Assembly: GCA_022036555.1 (NCBI GenBank)
Contig: CM039131.1
Coordinates: forward strand, 41,297,923-41,361,922
Length of the DNA: 64,000 bases
From: Microstegium vimineum
Taxonomy: Eukaryota; Streptophyta; Magnoliopsida; Poales; Poaceae
Direction of reading: 5' to 3'
The notes beneath the pieces were generated by a model. That model worked only from the letters and a program-made list of their open reading frames with translations. It searched no databases and was not told where the DNA came from. A program made the position numbers and the translations under genes. Positions 52,301-63,336 of this stretch are shown here, in pieces (positions within the stretch are counted from its first letter, which is position 1; every line of letters starts with the position of its first letter).

Positions 52301-54189
52301 AAAAAAGCTTTTAACCAACAGGATTTGCAAAAGGTTATTCCTGGTACAGGTCATGGTAATCCATCTAGCTTCATTGACCCAGACCAATTCATATTTCAAG
52401 AAATATAGCCAAGGGGGTTTCTTAATTAAGATTTAAGAAGTGTAGTTAATTCTCAATGAGCAAGGATCAATGGTTTCATCGCCATGTGAAGTGCCTAAGG
52501 ATGCAATTCAGAGCGAACTATTTCTGATTTCAAGTCTATTTCTTGTGTTACCAACAATGCAATAAATTGAGGTGTAGCTTATATGTGAACAAAACAAACA
52601 TGCTTGATACAAACGATTTTTTGGCTGAGAGACATTATGGAACATATTTCACCTAAGCAGATGAACATCAAAGTTCAGCATTGAGAATTCTCAAATATAG
52701 GGTAGTTGTTGTATCTCTGTGTATGTAGCACCCAGTGACAAGGAATTGCAAATAAAACTACAATTTTTTTTTGACAAGACAAATAAAACTACAATTGTCA
52801 TTCTGCTAAATTCCTAAATCTCCTCATATAGATATAAATAAAAAATTTCAATGTGCCATACAAGTCAACTATCTAGAAAAATTGAATATTGAGGGAGAGT
52901 ATGAGAGCAACCAGTTAAAATTAGATTAATGGAAAAGGAGGTCATTTTCCTTCTGATAGCCAGCTACCTTCTTCTGATTACATGCCACTTCAAAAATTTT
53001 GACAACAATCGATGCTAATATTAATACTAATACATTCGTTGTCTTTATATGTGTTTTGTTAATCCATAATTGTGCATAATCTGTATCGATAACCATGGCT
53101 GGAAAACACTATACCTTGGAATGTGAACAGTTGCCATAACAGTTGGGATAAAGAATCACTTATAGACTGGTGCACCAAAAAAAAAAACGTGATGGACTAG
53201 GAATAGTGAGGGAGAGGTTACAAATTGATTCATAACATTGTTATCACAAAGTGGTGTGGCGGAGATCTTATCCTAGAAGGCTAGAACTGATGAAAGACTT
53301 ACAGTTGTTCATAAAACAAGTCCATAAGCATCGTCTTCCCTGTACCAACACCACCATAGAGGTAAAGGCCCTTAACTGAAGCATAGGTAGAAGGCTGAGT
53401 AATGAGGCGGGACCATAGCCATCGACTCCTTCAATATCAAATAATAAGGTTAATTTTCCAAAAAAAAAGACTAAGGTTAAGATAATACACTATATACAAA
53501 ATATGTCACCTTAGTGCACGGAAACTGCTCTTACCGTCCTGATTTCTCAGATGACTTATATCTATCCAGCTGGCAGTCTTCTTCATTCTCAATCAACTCC
53601 TCATAGAGCCTTTGTAATTGTTGAATTGTGTCAACCTGTATGAACCAGTAAAAGGTGGGAAAACTTTTTACCACAGCATTGATCGGAAACTATCCAAGAA
53701 ATGAAATTTGGTCAAAGACCAGAACAACACCTGAAAGCTATCGCCATCTACTAGGTCTCCTGATGCTATTCTTCTCTCATATTCCACCATCGGACCACCT
53801 CTTCCAATATCTACAGCAAAGTTCAAGAAAGCAAATAGGTTGATATTTTGACCGAATCAGCAGAGGAGGCCAGTAACAAATAGATTGATTCAAATGGCCC
53901 TCAAAAAATTGAAGACCGAAATCACCAGACGTAAAAGAGAAATGAGAAGAGAACCTTTGATGGAATCAGCCGCTACAGTGGAGAACATGGACCTCATCAA
54001 CTCCACGCCAGGGCTTACAAATCTGCTAATTTCACCATTACGACGTAACATGCTCAGTGAACAGGATGTCGAACCGCGCATGATTAAAGCATTCTGCTGG
54101 CCAAACAATCTGGTTGCTTGTGAGTGCCTCTCTGCATGGTGCTGGGCGAAATGCCGAAGCTGGCGAAGTGACCGAACAACTGATCTCAT
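49310..54189 (-). CDS. AFG1/LACE1-type mitochondrial AAA ATPase
   Basis: Fourteen exons close in frame to 501 aa: 54189-53955, 53810-53731, 53635-53535, 53428-53303, 51741-51672, 51562-51476, 51170-51105, 50996-50904, 50821-50765, 50679-50551, 50479-50389, 50315-50227, 49728-49538 and 49400-49310. The family consists of mitochondrial inner-membrane ATPases that help degrade or insert respiratory-chain subunits. The Arg/Gln-rich N-terminus ([18 protein letters not shown]) fits a mitochondrial presequence. Walker A is GGVGTGKT (164-171), Walker B ILCIDEF with D230/E231, and sensor-like [17 protein letters not shown] follows. [20 protein letters not shown] is the family C-terminal signature and fixes the last acceptor at 49400; a second acceptor 8 bases further gives a different tail. 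Intron 12 holds a tandem copy of the start of exon 13. Confidence 0.95.
49658..49972 (-). repeat. Tandem duplication covering the 5' part of AFG1 exon 13
   Basis: Copy one is 49658-49813 (156 bp), copy two 49821-49972 (152 bp), period 163 bp. Each has the end of intron 12, the acceptor and the exon start encoding VMYENKARL. The upstream copy in intron 12 lacks 4 bp inside the exon, so its frame breaks and soon reaches a stop; the downstream copy is the one used in the model. Confidence 0.9.
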
Positions 54190-54941
54190 CTTCCACTATG
54201 TATTTTATTTCTCCACTTTATAGGCAAACACCATAAGGAAATTATGAGCCTACAAATACAGAGGACCAAGGAACCATTAAAGAATGATACAGGGTACATA
54301 TCCTACGAGTAGCATATTACCGGCCATGTGACGAAACAAGCATCAATCATGTGGCATAAACAAGGGAACGGCGAAAGTAAGCAAACAAGTTAAATAAATG
54401 GGGGTGGGAGCATGAGACATGGAATCTACCATCATAAAAGGTAATCAAGAAAATGACATGGAAAGGGTGCTCAGTAGTGAAAAGAAATGCAGCTACTACT
54501 ACTCTGCAATTAATAATTAGTTCAATATAAATACCAATAAAAGAGCAGTTAAAGTTCCCGAGAAGAACTAGGAATCCGTATCAAATTGACTAGTATCACT
54601 ACAGCTCCATCGATAGAGTACAAGTTTCATGGAGTATTTATATATATAAGCCCTTCAAAGTAGGAAAGCAAGGGCCCGAGATGGGTAATTTCTTGCACGA
54701 CGGGCTAAAGCTAACGCCAGCTCCAGGATGATGGGACTATGGGAGCACTGTTACGAGCGCGTCTCAAAGATTGAAACATGCTACAGATCGAGGAAGATGA
54801 AACGGTATCAACACCTACAACAGCAGCAGGTAACAAGAAATATACCAAATTGGGAAATCCGAGCTCCAAATCAAGAAGGATCCGGACAGCAATCCTAAAG
54901 GAACAATTAAAGTTCGAATAAGAAGAGCCGCTCGATCTCAC

Positions 54942-55200
54942 CTGAGCGAGGAACTCCAGCGCACGAACAAGCGGTTGGGCGGGCCGCGCCCGAGCACGCC
55001 TTCCGAAGACGGATGCCGGCCTCGCCGCGTGCAGGCCGCGAGGATCCGCTGCAGCTGTGCAGCACAGCAACAGAAGCCCCGTCGCCGCAACGCAACGCGG
55101 CCACCGGACGCGGCGATTGGCAGCTGCCGACGACGGTGGCGTCCGCCGGCGAGAAGTCACTCCTCTCCCCAGAGCGTTAGGAGACAGAGAGCGAGGGGAC
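54942..55200 (-). promoter_or_regulatory. Possible 5' leader exon of the AFG1 gene
   Basis: A GC-rich stretch ends in CGCTCAG|gtgagat, a strong donor at 54942/54941. A plausible acceptor (tacatag) lies just upstream of the AFG1 start at 54189. It could be a non-coding first exon; the open frame in it is not conserved in any way I can recognise. 54205-54941 would then be intron. Confidence 0.4.
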
Positions 55201-55860
55201 AGCGACGGGGGCTCCAGACAACTCTCTGACCTCCTTTCCTATTCCAGACCAATATAACTGAAGAACGGAAAGAAAGTCGAGAAGAATCGAATCAGAATTG
55301 TAACAAAGAAGAAGCCTGAAGCCCGGACAATGAACCGAGACGGGGATGAATACGGAATTGAACAACTTGGGCCAAACAAGAAACCGAAACCGCACCGGCC
55401 GCCGCTGCTTCTGACGGCTCCGTCGCGGCCAGTACCCCTGGCCCGACAGCGACGGTGCCCCAGGGGCGCGGGCATTCTTCCTGGGAGCCTGGGACGTCAC
55501 GAAACAGACCAGCCTGAAAAATGCGGCAGGAGGCTCCGGGCGTCGGGCCGTGCGGAGCCCGAGGGGATGGGAGGCTGGGAACAGGTGGATGGGATGGGAG
55601 AGTGGAGCGTGAGCTGGAATTGTGAGATGGGTGCTGCTGCCTGCTGCTGCTGCGCTTTGGATTGGATAGGCGATTAATTAACAGTTCCGTGCACGGCTTT
55701 GGGTTGGAGCCTGGACAACGCAACGCGCATTTTTTTTAATCACGTCAATGTTGCTGCGTGCTGAATTTGCTGATTCATGATCACTGGCGTTTGGTTAACG
55801 GAAAACTAGAAGTGGGACGGGAAAATGAGGGATGTGAAAGGGAAATATAGGAGCCTCATA
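55201..55860. other. Promoter-side spacer, no gene
   Basis: GC-rich to neutral DNA upstream of the AFG1 leader exon. Open frames occur on both strands without a recognisable domain. Confidence 0.45.
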
Positions 55861-56697
55861 TATAGATGGCCATCGGGCCGTGCCGTGCCTGCACTGCGCC
55901 GTGCCTCGACGGGCCGTCGTGCCTGTCGGGCCGTGCCTGTGCCGTGCTCGTGCCTGGCCTCCGGCCCAAGGCACGGCCCGTGAGCACGGCGTGCCTGCGT
56001 GTCGCGGGCGGCCCGAGAGGACGAGGCGGAGGCCAGGAGCCGCTCACAGACGCCGACTCGCCGAGTGTCGTGAGCGTGTCGGCCGCGCGGGAGGTGGCCG
56101 AGTGCCGTCGAGGCTTCGAGATGCTCCGCTCGCCGCTCGGCGCTCACCTAGGAGCTGCTCCGCCCGCCGCTCGGCACTCGCCCAGGAACTGCAGGTCGCG
56201 AGGTGGAGGGGCAGTGCCGCGGCGAGCCGACGCGGCTGCAAGGTGGAGGAGCGGCGCGGCGCGACCGCGAGGTGGAGGAGCAGTGCCGCGGCGAGCCGGC
56301 GCGGTTGCGAGGTGGAGGAGCAGCGCAGCCGCGACCACGAGGTGGAGGACTGGAGGAGCTGCGCGCGGCGCGGGGTTAGGGTTAGGGTTAGGCCGCCACT
56401 AGGTTTGGGGGTGGGGGGGCGGGGGCGCGGGGCGGCGGCTTTCCTGCTCGCGGCCTCGTGGGCTGGCCTGCTGCCTGCTGGGCCGCATTCCCGCACTGCG
56501 CCGCCTGTCGTGCCAGTGGTTCCACCGGGTCGTGCCCGTGCCGTGCCACGGGCCAGGGTGGCGGCCGAGGCACGGCCTGGTGCCTCGAGCCGTGCCGGCA
56601 CGGGCCCGGTGGCCACCGTGCCATGCCGTGCCTGAGCCGGGCCAAATTCCCGTGCCGCGGTCCGTGCCAACGAGCCACGGGCTGCATGGCCATCTTT
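55861..56697. mobile_element. GC-rich TIR element with 9-bp target duplication
   Basis: 837 bp flanked by the perfect direct repeat AGCCTCATA (55852-55860 and 56698-56706). The ends are inverted (TAGATGGCCATCGGGCC on the left; on the other strand AAAGATGGCCATGCAGCCCG on the right). The interior is dominated by CCGTGCC-type repeats and, at about 56195-56350, tandem units of roughly 40 bp containing GAGGTGGAGGAGC. The 9-bp duplication favours a Mutator-like origin; similar GC-rich elements can be hAT with 8 bp. The many long frames come from the base composition and are not genes. Confidence 0.75.
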
Positions 56698-56902
56698 AGC
56701 CTCATACAGTGGTGGCCTAGTGGGATTGGATTCTGTTGAAAGTTGAAACAATGAAACATCAACATTCTCTTTTCTTAGGGGAAAAAAAACTCTAACCTAT
56801 GAGATACGACAGCCTACTGCCATTGTGCTTAAAAAAAGATTTTCTCACATAGAGCAAGAAAAAGTATTTTTTGGATCTTGCAAAAATGCTTCGATTACTT
56901 TA

Positions 56903-57117
56903 GGGCACTCACAATGCAGACTCTATCATAGAGTTTAAACCTATTTATTACCTCGAATATTGTGAACTTAGAGTCTAAATAAGACTTAGAGTCTTGTTTT
57001 TTCATCATCTCTCTTCAATAAATATACTAAATATACTACCACATCAGCAAAATGACATAAATAAATGATAATAAATAGGTTTGGACTATATGATAGAGTC
57101 TTGCGTTGGGAGTGCCC
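56903..57117. mobile_element. Tourist-like MITE, GGGCACTC ends
   Basis: 215 bp, flanked by TTA on both sides (56900-56902, 57118-57120). The ends GGGCACTCACAATGC and GCGTTGGGAGTGCCC are inverse, followed inward by AGACTCTATCATAGAGT and TATGATAGAGTCTT. Confidence 0.88.
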
Positions 57118-57139
57118 TTAGATGTTTTTTTTACAGCAA

Positions 57140-57560
57140 TTGCTTTAGATGTTGAATCGGTGACTGATATCGTCAACATATACGAGAACAAAAATTATAA
57201 CACCCCCTTTATTATAAAAGAACAATGATGTATCTATTTTGGATGAACTAAAACAAAGATTAGTCAACTTTTCACTCAATCTTGAATTGCATGGTCTAGG
57301 TGCCTGCATACAAAGCTTTCACAAAATTGGTATAGACTGACATTCATAATCATGGGTTATTCATATAAACTTCTTCGTCTAGAAAACCAGGTAAGAAAGT
57401 ATTTTGAACTTCTAACCAACACAATGTCCATCCTCTAGAGATAGAGATAGCAATAGACAACACTTTTTCTAACGGTAGTTGATTTGACAACCGGACTAAA
57501 ATGAGTCTTTCCACATCTGATTTTCTTTTAATTTTATAAACTCATTTACAATCTATAATA
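57140..57560 (-). pseudogene. Degenerate copia reverse transcriptase fragment
   Basis: On the minus strand, broken frames give the order expected of copia RT: EEVYMNNP, a CKLHKALYGLKQ-like segment in decayed form, FKIE-KL, DTSLFFYNKGGVIIFVL-like residues and YVDDI-like residues. Stops and frame changes are frequent. No LTRs are visible nearby. It is unrelated in age to the intact element at 24-29 kb. Confidence 0.6.
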
Positions 57561-57658
57561 TTTCTCTCTTTTTTTGAGGTGGAACTAAAATGCTATGTTT
57601 TATTTATATTTTATAAAGAGCCATGTACTCTAAATCTATAGCTTGTTTTTCCATCTTT

Positions 57659-57802
57659 ATCATGCAAACTTTTTTTCCCCTAAATTATGTGGTTCTCCAC
57701 ACGAATCTTTTATCATGCAAAGCTTTTCCTAAACTTTGTGGTTCTCCAGACGAATCTTTATCATGCAAAGCTTTTTCTAAATTTTGTGGTTCTCCGGACG
57801 AA
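57659..57802. repeat. Three-copy tandem repeat of about 50 bp
   Basis: The unit contains GTGGTTCTCCAGACGAATCT and TTATCATGCAAAGCTTTT. Three copies with few differences follow each other, next to the copia RT relic, and may belong to the same dead element. Confidence 0.8.
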
Positions 57803-58539
57803 GTAAAGCAACCATATGTAATGTAACGGTGCCAATCGCTGTATATACCTTCTCCTTTCGAGTCGAGTATATATGTGGTTGAGGAGGGTCAAGCGCCGGT
57901 GACAATGAACTCCTCACTCCTGCAGCAATCAATCCTCAAGTACCTCAACGCAGGTGCTTGGAGCTGTCCGTTTCCGTGGTTCGGCGCGTGTCGACGTGTC
58001 CGACGCGCGCATCAGATACGTGACCGCAGTGCCGGCCGTGGCATTCTTGAGGAATCAGATACATTCTTGACACGCAAAAACTATCCTGTCATAGAATTAA
58101 TTTGGTTGTACCTGTACCAGCGAGATCCTGAAATACAAGTCATACTGTAGAAAATAATTTGGTGCAACGCAATTCAAAGCGCAAAACGAAACAGAGAATG
58201 CTGCCCAGCCTAAGCCATGATTTGCCTTGCCTCTTGAACCCCTGGATGCACTCCAGTTCACCATCCACACATCGCCCGTTCCGAGGGCAAGGTTGACAGT
58301 CTGTGCATGCCTTCCCTTAGCTTTGCTATACTTTTGGCACCATAATAGCGAGCATGGAGAGCATGGAGAGGACTGAAGGAAGCTGTACAACGAGATGGCC
58401 GTACCGTCGGCGAAGTCATCAGGCGATTGGGGGGAGTCGCAGAAGAGCTCAGGGCGGCGGTTGAGGACGCTGCAGGCCACGGCGGCGATGGATATGACGG
58501 CGAGCAAGCGGACAAGGTCCCCTGGCCGGCAACTTTCGG
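57803..58539. other. Spacer with an unclassified open frame
   Basis: A minus-strand open frame (58600-58097) reads DLVRLLAVISIAAVACSVLN, hydrophobic like a signal peptide, then LNRRPELFCDSPQSPDDFAD. I do not recognise a family and its start lies in a MITE. It may be a fragment of a secreted or membrane protein gene. Confidence 0.25.
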
Positions 58540-58877
58540 AACTGTTTGGAACAAAAGAATGTAAAACGAAGGAATAGGAAAAAACACATGAATAAGACAA
58601 CGGATAGTGAAAAACTACAGGATTTCAAAACACAGAAATAAATACTTTGAGCTGTTTGGAATAGAGGAACAAACATGAGAACAAAGAGAGCAAAGATTCT
58701 TTCCTTTGAGTTGGAGTGGATGTTTTATTTCCTTTGTTTTACACTACTATGGATTTCTTTCCTTTAGAAAGAAAATCAACATCCCTTCGTTCCAAACATC
58801 ATGAAAGAATTCCTTTTCTTTGAAATAAATTCCTTCAAAATTCCTTTACAAATCCTTTGATCCAAACAAGCCCTCCA
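58540..58877. mobile_element. MITE with AACTGTTTGGAAC / TTTGATCCAAACAAGCCC ends
   Basis: Imperfect inverted arms extend over 60-100 bp (AAAGAATG, GGAATAGGAA on the left; AAATTCCTTTACAAATCC on the right). The interior is AT-rich with TTTCCTTT repeats. No exact target duplication is clear. Confidence 0.5.
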
Positions 58878-59324
58878 GGGTTGCGACACTCATTTTTGCG
58901 TAGCGAATTCAAAACCAACATCGCTCCAAGCCTTTACAGTGAAGATACACTACAGTACAGTATGCAAGTGCGCCTTGGCCTTGCGGAAATGGGACCATGT
59001 GAAGCGAATCCCTTGGTTCTCGCACAAGTTAACGACAAAGCCTAGCTAAAACGCCAACATCAACATGGTTGTGGCGCAGAAGAACACGTGAGGTCGCAGG
59101 CAAGCCGCCGCGGCGCACTCGGACCACGCACCATGTCGTGCTGCATATGAGGATTCCTGCTTCGATGCATAGTACTGCACGTAGCTGCACTAGTACTCTT
59201 CTTTATTCTGAGGAATGTGTGAGAGGAATCTATATGGAATCTGCTTCCATTTTTTTTTTGGCAATTGATGGCCACTGGTTGCACGGTCTGCAACTCAACT
59301 TGTTTTATCTTGTTTCCCCGGTCT

Positions 59325-59535
59325 GCCACTCAACTTGTTTTATCCTGTTTTCCCGAACCCCATTCAATCGGTTTATTTTCTCTCACATAACATTATCCAA
59401 TGAGTCAACTTTTTCATCAGTCGACACCAGCCAAAAAAAACTTGACTGAGGAAAAAGTCGATTGATTGAGCAGTATTATGCGAGAAAAAATAAGCTGATT
59501 AAATAGTGTTCTGGGAAAGGAAACAAACTGAAATA
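59325..59535. mobile_element. MITE with CAACTTGTTTTATCCTGTTT end
   Basis: The left arm (TGTTTTCCCGAACCCCATTC, CGGTTTATTTTCTCTC) is the imperfect inverse of the right arm (GAGAAAAAATAAGCTGAT, TAGTGTTCTGGGAAAGG). A partial relative is at about 13800-13885. Confidence 0.55.
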
Positions 59536-59839
59536 AACTAAGATTAATTTAAGCGAACAGCAAGTGCCGACCGCGCACGACCCCTCGCTGCCCAAGTGAT
59601 AGATCGCGTTCTGATTAGCTAGTTAGCTACGAGCTGGATTCATATGATTTAATTTAACCGAACTATCTTCAGAGTAAACAATGCCAGGTCCGCCAATCCA
59701 ATAGAAGAAATAAAAATGCAAGCCACACTCAATTCTCAATAGAAAACACTATTTGAAATCAACCTCTCAGATACTCATGAACTGTTGAACAAACCTCTAA
59801 ATGCTATGAAAAATACAAGTGGGAAAAAACCTCTTATTC

Positions 59840-61436
59840 ACAGATTGCACAATACACATGAATGGTTCAACAAACTCAAGATATTAACATCATGTAACAC
59901 TAAGTCATAACACAGCTACAAAAACGGCACTCTAAATTAGCTCCGACACGATATAGAAACACAATGTTGCAAGGCTGTGGTTTTTTGTCCTTTAAACAGG
60001 CCTGATTGGTTTCAGACGAACAAGTCTTTAACAATGCATTTATCACCACAGATGAGGGCTGATAACAGATAGCATTTGTTAACAGTAACAGACCAATTAA
60101 AGTAGCAAAATAACAGTGTAGCTCGTGGATAATCCCGGCAGCCACAAAATTAAGTTATTCACCTCATGTAAGAATTAAAGCGTAAATCCAATATAACTAT
60201 ATAAGATGGCTATAGAAAACGAAAAGGATTGCACCTTGTGACTGCTCATTACACTGGTTATGGCTCTTTCATTCCCTTATTCACCCCATCTCCTCCTCCA
60301 CTGAGCTTCAGCGAATCACTACCCACACAAAAGTGACAGGGCAGAGCTCGATGACCTCGCCCTGTTCGCTTGGCTTATCAGCCAGCGAAACCGTGTTTTT
60401 CTCTCAGCCGGCTTATGAGCCACCGAAACGAATCAGGCGAACAGGGCTATGTTGTTTTTTCTTTATAAAACAAAAGTGTTCCGTCTCAAACAGTTCTACT
60501 GTTCCAGCCTCGACTGTACATAACAACCTTATTACTTTGTTGTCGTATATAACCTAAAAAATCATTCATTATTTGAAGATATGAAAATGTAGGCTGTAGT
60601 ATGCAAAATCTGTTGGTGGAGAATTTTAGAATTCACATTGAGTGAAAAATATAATTCTGTTGTTTTTCTAAGTATGAGAGACAACTGCATGTGATCAGAT
60701 CTATTCTATGATAAACCCCTTAAGGCAACCATACTGAATGTTGAATTTTTAGGTGTCATAAAGTACAAATACGGAACATACTGAGGCTGAGACAAACTTA
60801 AACGTAATAAAGTGAGAGAAAACAAGAACCATACCCCGATAAGCTGCTGTGCTGTTGCTAGACCCAAACTTTAGAACGCCATCACAAAGTGTTGTGATGG
60901 AAATCTTATTCTAGAAGGCTAGAACTGATAGACTTGCAAACTGTTCATAGAACAGGTCTATAAGCATCGTCTTCCCTGTACCGACACCACCATAGAGGTA
61001 AAGCCCCTTAACTGAAGCATAGGTAGAAGGCTGAGCAATGAGACGGGACCATAGTCATGACTCCTTCAATATCAAAGATTAAGGTTAAGATAATGCACTA
61101 TATACAAATTACAAAATATGTCACCTCAGTGCATTGTAACTGCTCTTACCGTCCTGATTTCTCAGATGACTTATATCCATCCAGCTGGCAGTCTTGTTCA
61201 TTCTCAATCAACTCCTCATGGAGCCTCTGTAACTGTTCAATTGTACCAGCCAGTATGAACCAGGAAAACGGTGGCAAAGTGTTTACCACAGCATTGATGG
61301 AAGCTATCCAGACAATGAACCTTTGGTGCAAGACCAGAACAGCACCTGAAAGCTATCGCCATCTACTAGCTCTCTTCCTGATGCAATTCTCCTCTCATAT
61401 TCCACCGTCTGAGGTCTGATCACCTCTTCCAATATA
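59840..61436 (-). pseudogene. Rearranged partial duplicate of the AFG1 gene and its 3' flank
   Basis: From 5' to 3' on the minus strand it carries relatives of AFG1 exon 2 (about 61430-61345), exon 3 (about 61255-61150) and exon 4 with Walker A (about 61065-60940). It then jumps at about 60883 to the end of exon 12, intron 12 and the start of exon 13 (about 60570-60480), and finally to the AFG1 3' flank (about 60350-59850). Exons 1, 5-11 and most of 13 and 14 are missing. It contains an extra 89-bp MITE. It is in the same orientation as its parent, about 8-11 kb away. Confidence 0.9.
60359..60447. mobile_element. 89-bp MITE, GCCCTGTTCGC ends
   Basis: The ends GCCCTGTTCGC and GCGAACAGGGC are perfect 11-bp inverses, with GGCTTATCAGCC and CGGCTTATGAGCC inside. 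It is absent from the parental AFG1 locus, so it entered the duplicate after copying. Confidence 0.85.
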
Positions 61437-61445
61437 GTATCAGTA

Positions 61446-63086
61446 CTACCCACTAGCAAACACATTCGCATCACCCCCACAATCTGAATCAACTAATTCT
61501 TCATCATCGGCAAGCTGCGAGGCCAGGATATCCAGTACGGCAGCAATGCCTCCCAACTCAGGCCCCAGGTCCTCCCCGGCGACGAACTCGCGCACCAAGT
61601 TGTCCACCTCGATCATGCTGCACCCAGGTGTCTTCCTCGTGCTCCGGCTCCGTATCTCCTTCCTCGTACTCGCCACATCGCCCCACCGGCCCGCAGCTGC
61701 GTACACATTGGCCAGCATGATGAGGTTGCCTGCGTCCCCAGGCTCCAGCTCGACGAGTCGCTCGGCCGCCACCACGGCTGTGTCGACGTCGCCGTGGCTA
61801 CGGCATGCGCTGAGCATAGACCCCCATATCTTGCCATCCGGAGGGATCGGCATGCCTCGTATGGTGTCGAGCGCATGTTGGATTCGCCCTGACCGGCCGA
61901 GGAGGTCGATGACGCAGCCGTAGTGCTCGACGCCGGGTTCCACACCATAATCTTCCTTCATCCGATCGAAGTAGCGCAGGCCTTCGTCCAGGAGCCCAGC
62001 GTGGGAGCAGGCCGACAAGAGACCCACGAATGTGATGCCATTTGGCATCACCCTTCCCTCTCTATCCATCACCTCAAACAGCCTGACAGCCTCGCGTGCT
62101 CTCCCGTGTGCCGCGAGGCCGGAAATCACCGTGCTCCATGAGATGACGTCCTTCTCGGACATGCCGTGGAACAGCTGCAGGGCTTCCTCGATGCACCCGC
62201 ACTTCGCGTACATCTCCATCAGTGCGTTGCAAATGTATATCTTTCCCAGCATGCCGTGCTTGTTGCAGTAAGCATATATCCATCGGCCAAGCTCCAGGGC
62301 GCCGAGTTGGGCACAGGCCGGCAGCACCGCGACGATGCTCACGTCGTCTGGTTCGAATCCTTCCATCTGCATCTGCCTGAACACCTCGACGGCACCTGCG
62401 AAGTCCCCAACCGCGGTGTACCCGGACAGCAAGGCGGTCCAGGAAACCACCGTCTTGTCAGGCATCGAATGGAACAACTCCCGTGCCTTCCTCATCTGCC
62501 CCATTCTTGCGTGCGAAGAGATGAGCGTGTTCCAGGAGACCACGTCCTTTTCCCGCATTCCATCGAACACCTTGCAAGCGACTGACAGATCCCCGCAGCG
62601 CGTATACATCTCGATCAGGGAGTTATGTACGATGGCGTGTGACTCGCACCCGGACCTCGCCACGTGCGCGTGCACCTGCCTGCCGAGCTGAGAAGCCGCA
62701 AGACCGCCGCAGGCCTTGAGGAGGAACGGGTACGTGAACCTGTCGCCGACGGAGAAGCCACCGCTCGAATGGTGCGGGAGGCACCTGAGCATGCGAACGT
62801 AGACCTCGACCGCGTCGCGGTGGAGGTGGTTCTGCGCGTAGGCCTTGATCATGGCGTTGTGGAGGTGGAGGTTCGGGGCGGGGACCAGGGCGAAAACCCG
62901 CGCGGCGTGCGCGGCGCGGCCGTGGCCGTTGCAGATGTGCACTATCTGGGTGGCGACGTAGCTGCTCTGGGAGAGGCACAGCCGCAAGGCGAGGCCGTGG
63001 GCTCGGAGGAGGTCCCGGAACGTGGCGCAGGTGCGGAGCCTCGCGATGACCGCGTCCTCCAGCTGCCACAGCGACGGTGCCGCCAT
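61446..63086 (-). CDS. PLS-class PPR protein with E/E+ domain, MEF21-like
   Basis: Intronless, 546 aa from the ATG at 63086. The family binds single-stranded organellar RNA one base per repeat; E-class members choose cytidines for C-to-U editing in mitochondria or plastids. Repeats are seen as HNAMIKAYAQNHLHRDAVEVY, KDVVSWNTLISSHARMGQMR, KTVVSWTALLSGYTAVGDF, EPDDVSIVAVLPACAQLGAL, KDVISWSTVISGLAAHGRAR and PNGITFVGLLSACSHAGLLD, followed by the E motifs (GKIWGSMLSACRSHGD, RKTPGCSMIEVDNLVREFVA). There is no DYW domain, so editing would need a partner. Similarity in order and tail to Arabidopsis At2g20540 (MEF21) is from recall. An in-frame ATG at 63203 would add 39 residues. The stop lies about 10 bp before the AFG1 pseudogene. 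Confidence 0.94.
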   Translation of the reverse strand: MAAPSLWQLEDAVIARLRTCATFRDLLRAHGLALRLCLSQSSYVATQIVHICNGHGRAAHAARVFALVPAPNLHLHNAMIKAYAQNHLHRDAVEVYVRMLRCLPHHSSGGFSVGDRFTYPFLLKACGGLAASQLGRQVHAHVARSGCESHAIVHNSLIEMYTRCGDLSVACKVFDGMREKDVVSWNTLISSHARMGQMRKARELFHSMPDKTVVSWTALLSGYTAVGDFAGAVEVFRQMQMEGFEPDDVSIVAVLPACAQLGALELGRWIYAYCNKHGMLGKIYICNALMEMYAKCGCIEEALQLFHGMSEKDVISWSTVISGLAAHGRAREAVRLFEVMDREGRVMPNGITFVGLLSACSHAGLLDEGLRYFDRMKEDYGVEPGVEHYGCVIDLLGRSGRIQHALDTIRGMPIPPDGKIWGSMLSACRSHGDVDTAVVAAERLVELEPGDAGNLIMLANVYAAAGRWGDVASTRKEIRSRSTRKTPGCSMIEVDNLVREFVAGEDLGPELGGIAAVLDILASQLADDEELVDSDCGGDANVFASG

Positions 63087-63336
63087 GGCATCAACAGACA
63101 ACAGCCGCAAGGTGTTCCACGAATCGGCCGGCGGGTGCTGCTTTGGTGTTTGGTGAGCAGTGAGCTTTTCCGTGGGATTTGATTTGCGTGTGCCGCGTGG
63201 CATTAAACAAGCGACAAATCTACTCTTTTGTATTTTTCAATTACGCAAACAAACACGATTAGAATTTAGAAGTCTACGACATAGTTTTATGTGAAGTAAA
63301 AAAATATTATTCTAAATTTAGAACCATAGTCACAGA

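Noticed and set aside
56374..56395. GGGTTAGGGTTAGGGTTAGG resembling a telomere repeat
   Set aside because: Only three units, and the plant telomere unit is TTTAGGG. It lies inside a GC-rich mobile element, so an interstitial telomere is not supported.
55866..56765. Several long ORFs (up to 251 aa) on both strands
   Set aside because: They overlap each other in a GC-rich repeat-filled element bounded by a target duplication; proteins are Arg/Ala/Pro low-complexity.
57659..57802. Regularly repeated units that could suggest a CRISPR-like array
   Set aside because: The repeats are directly adjacent without unique spacers, in a plant nuclear context; this is a plain tandem repeat.
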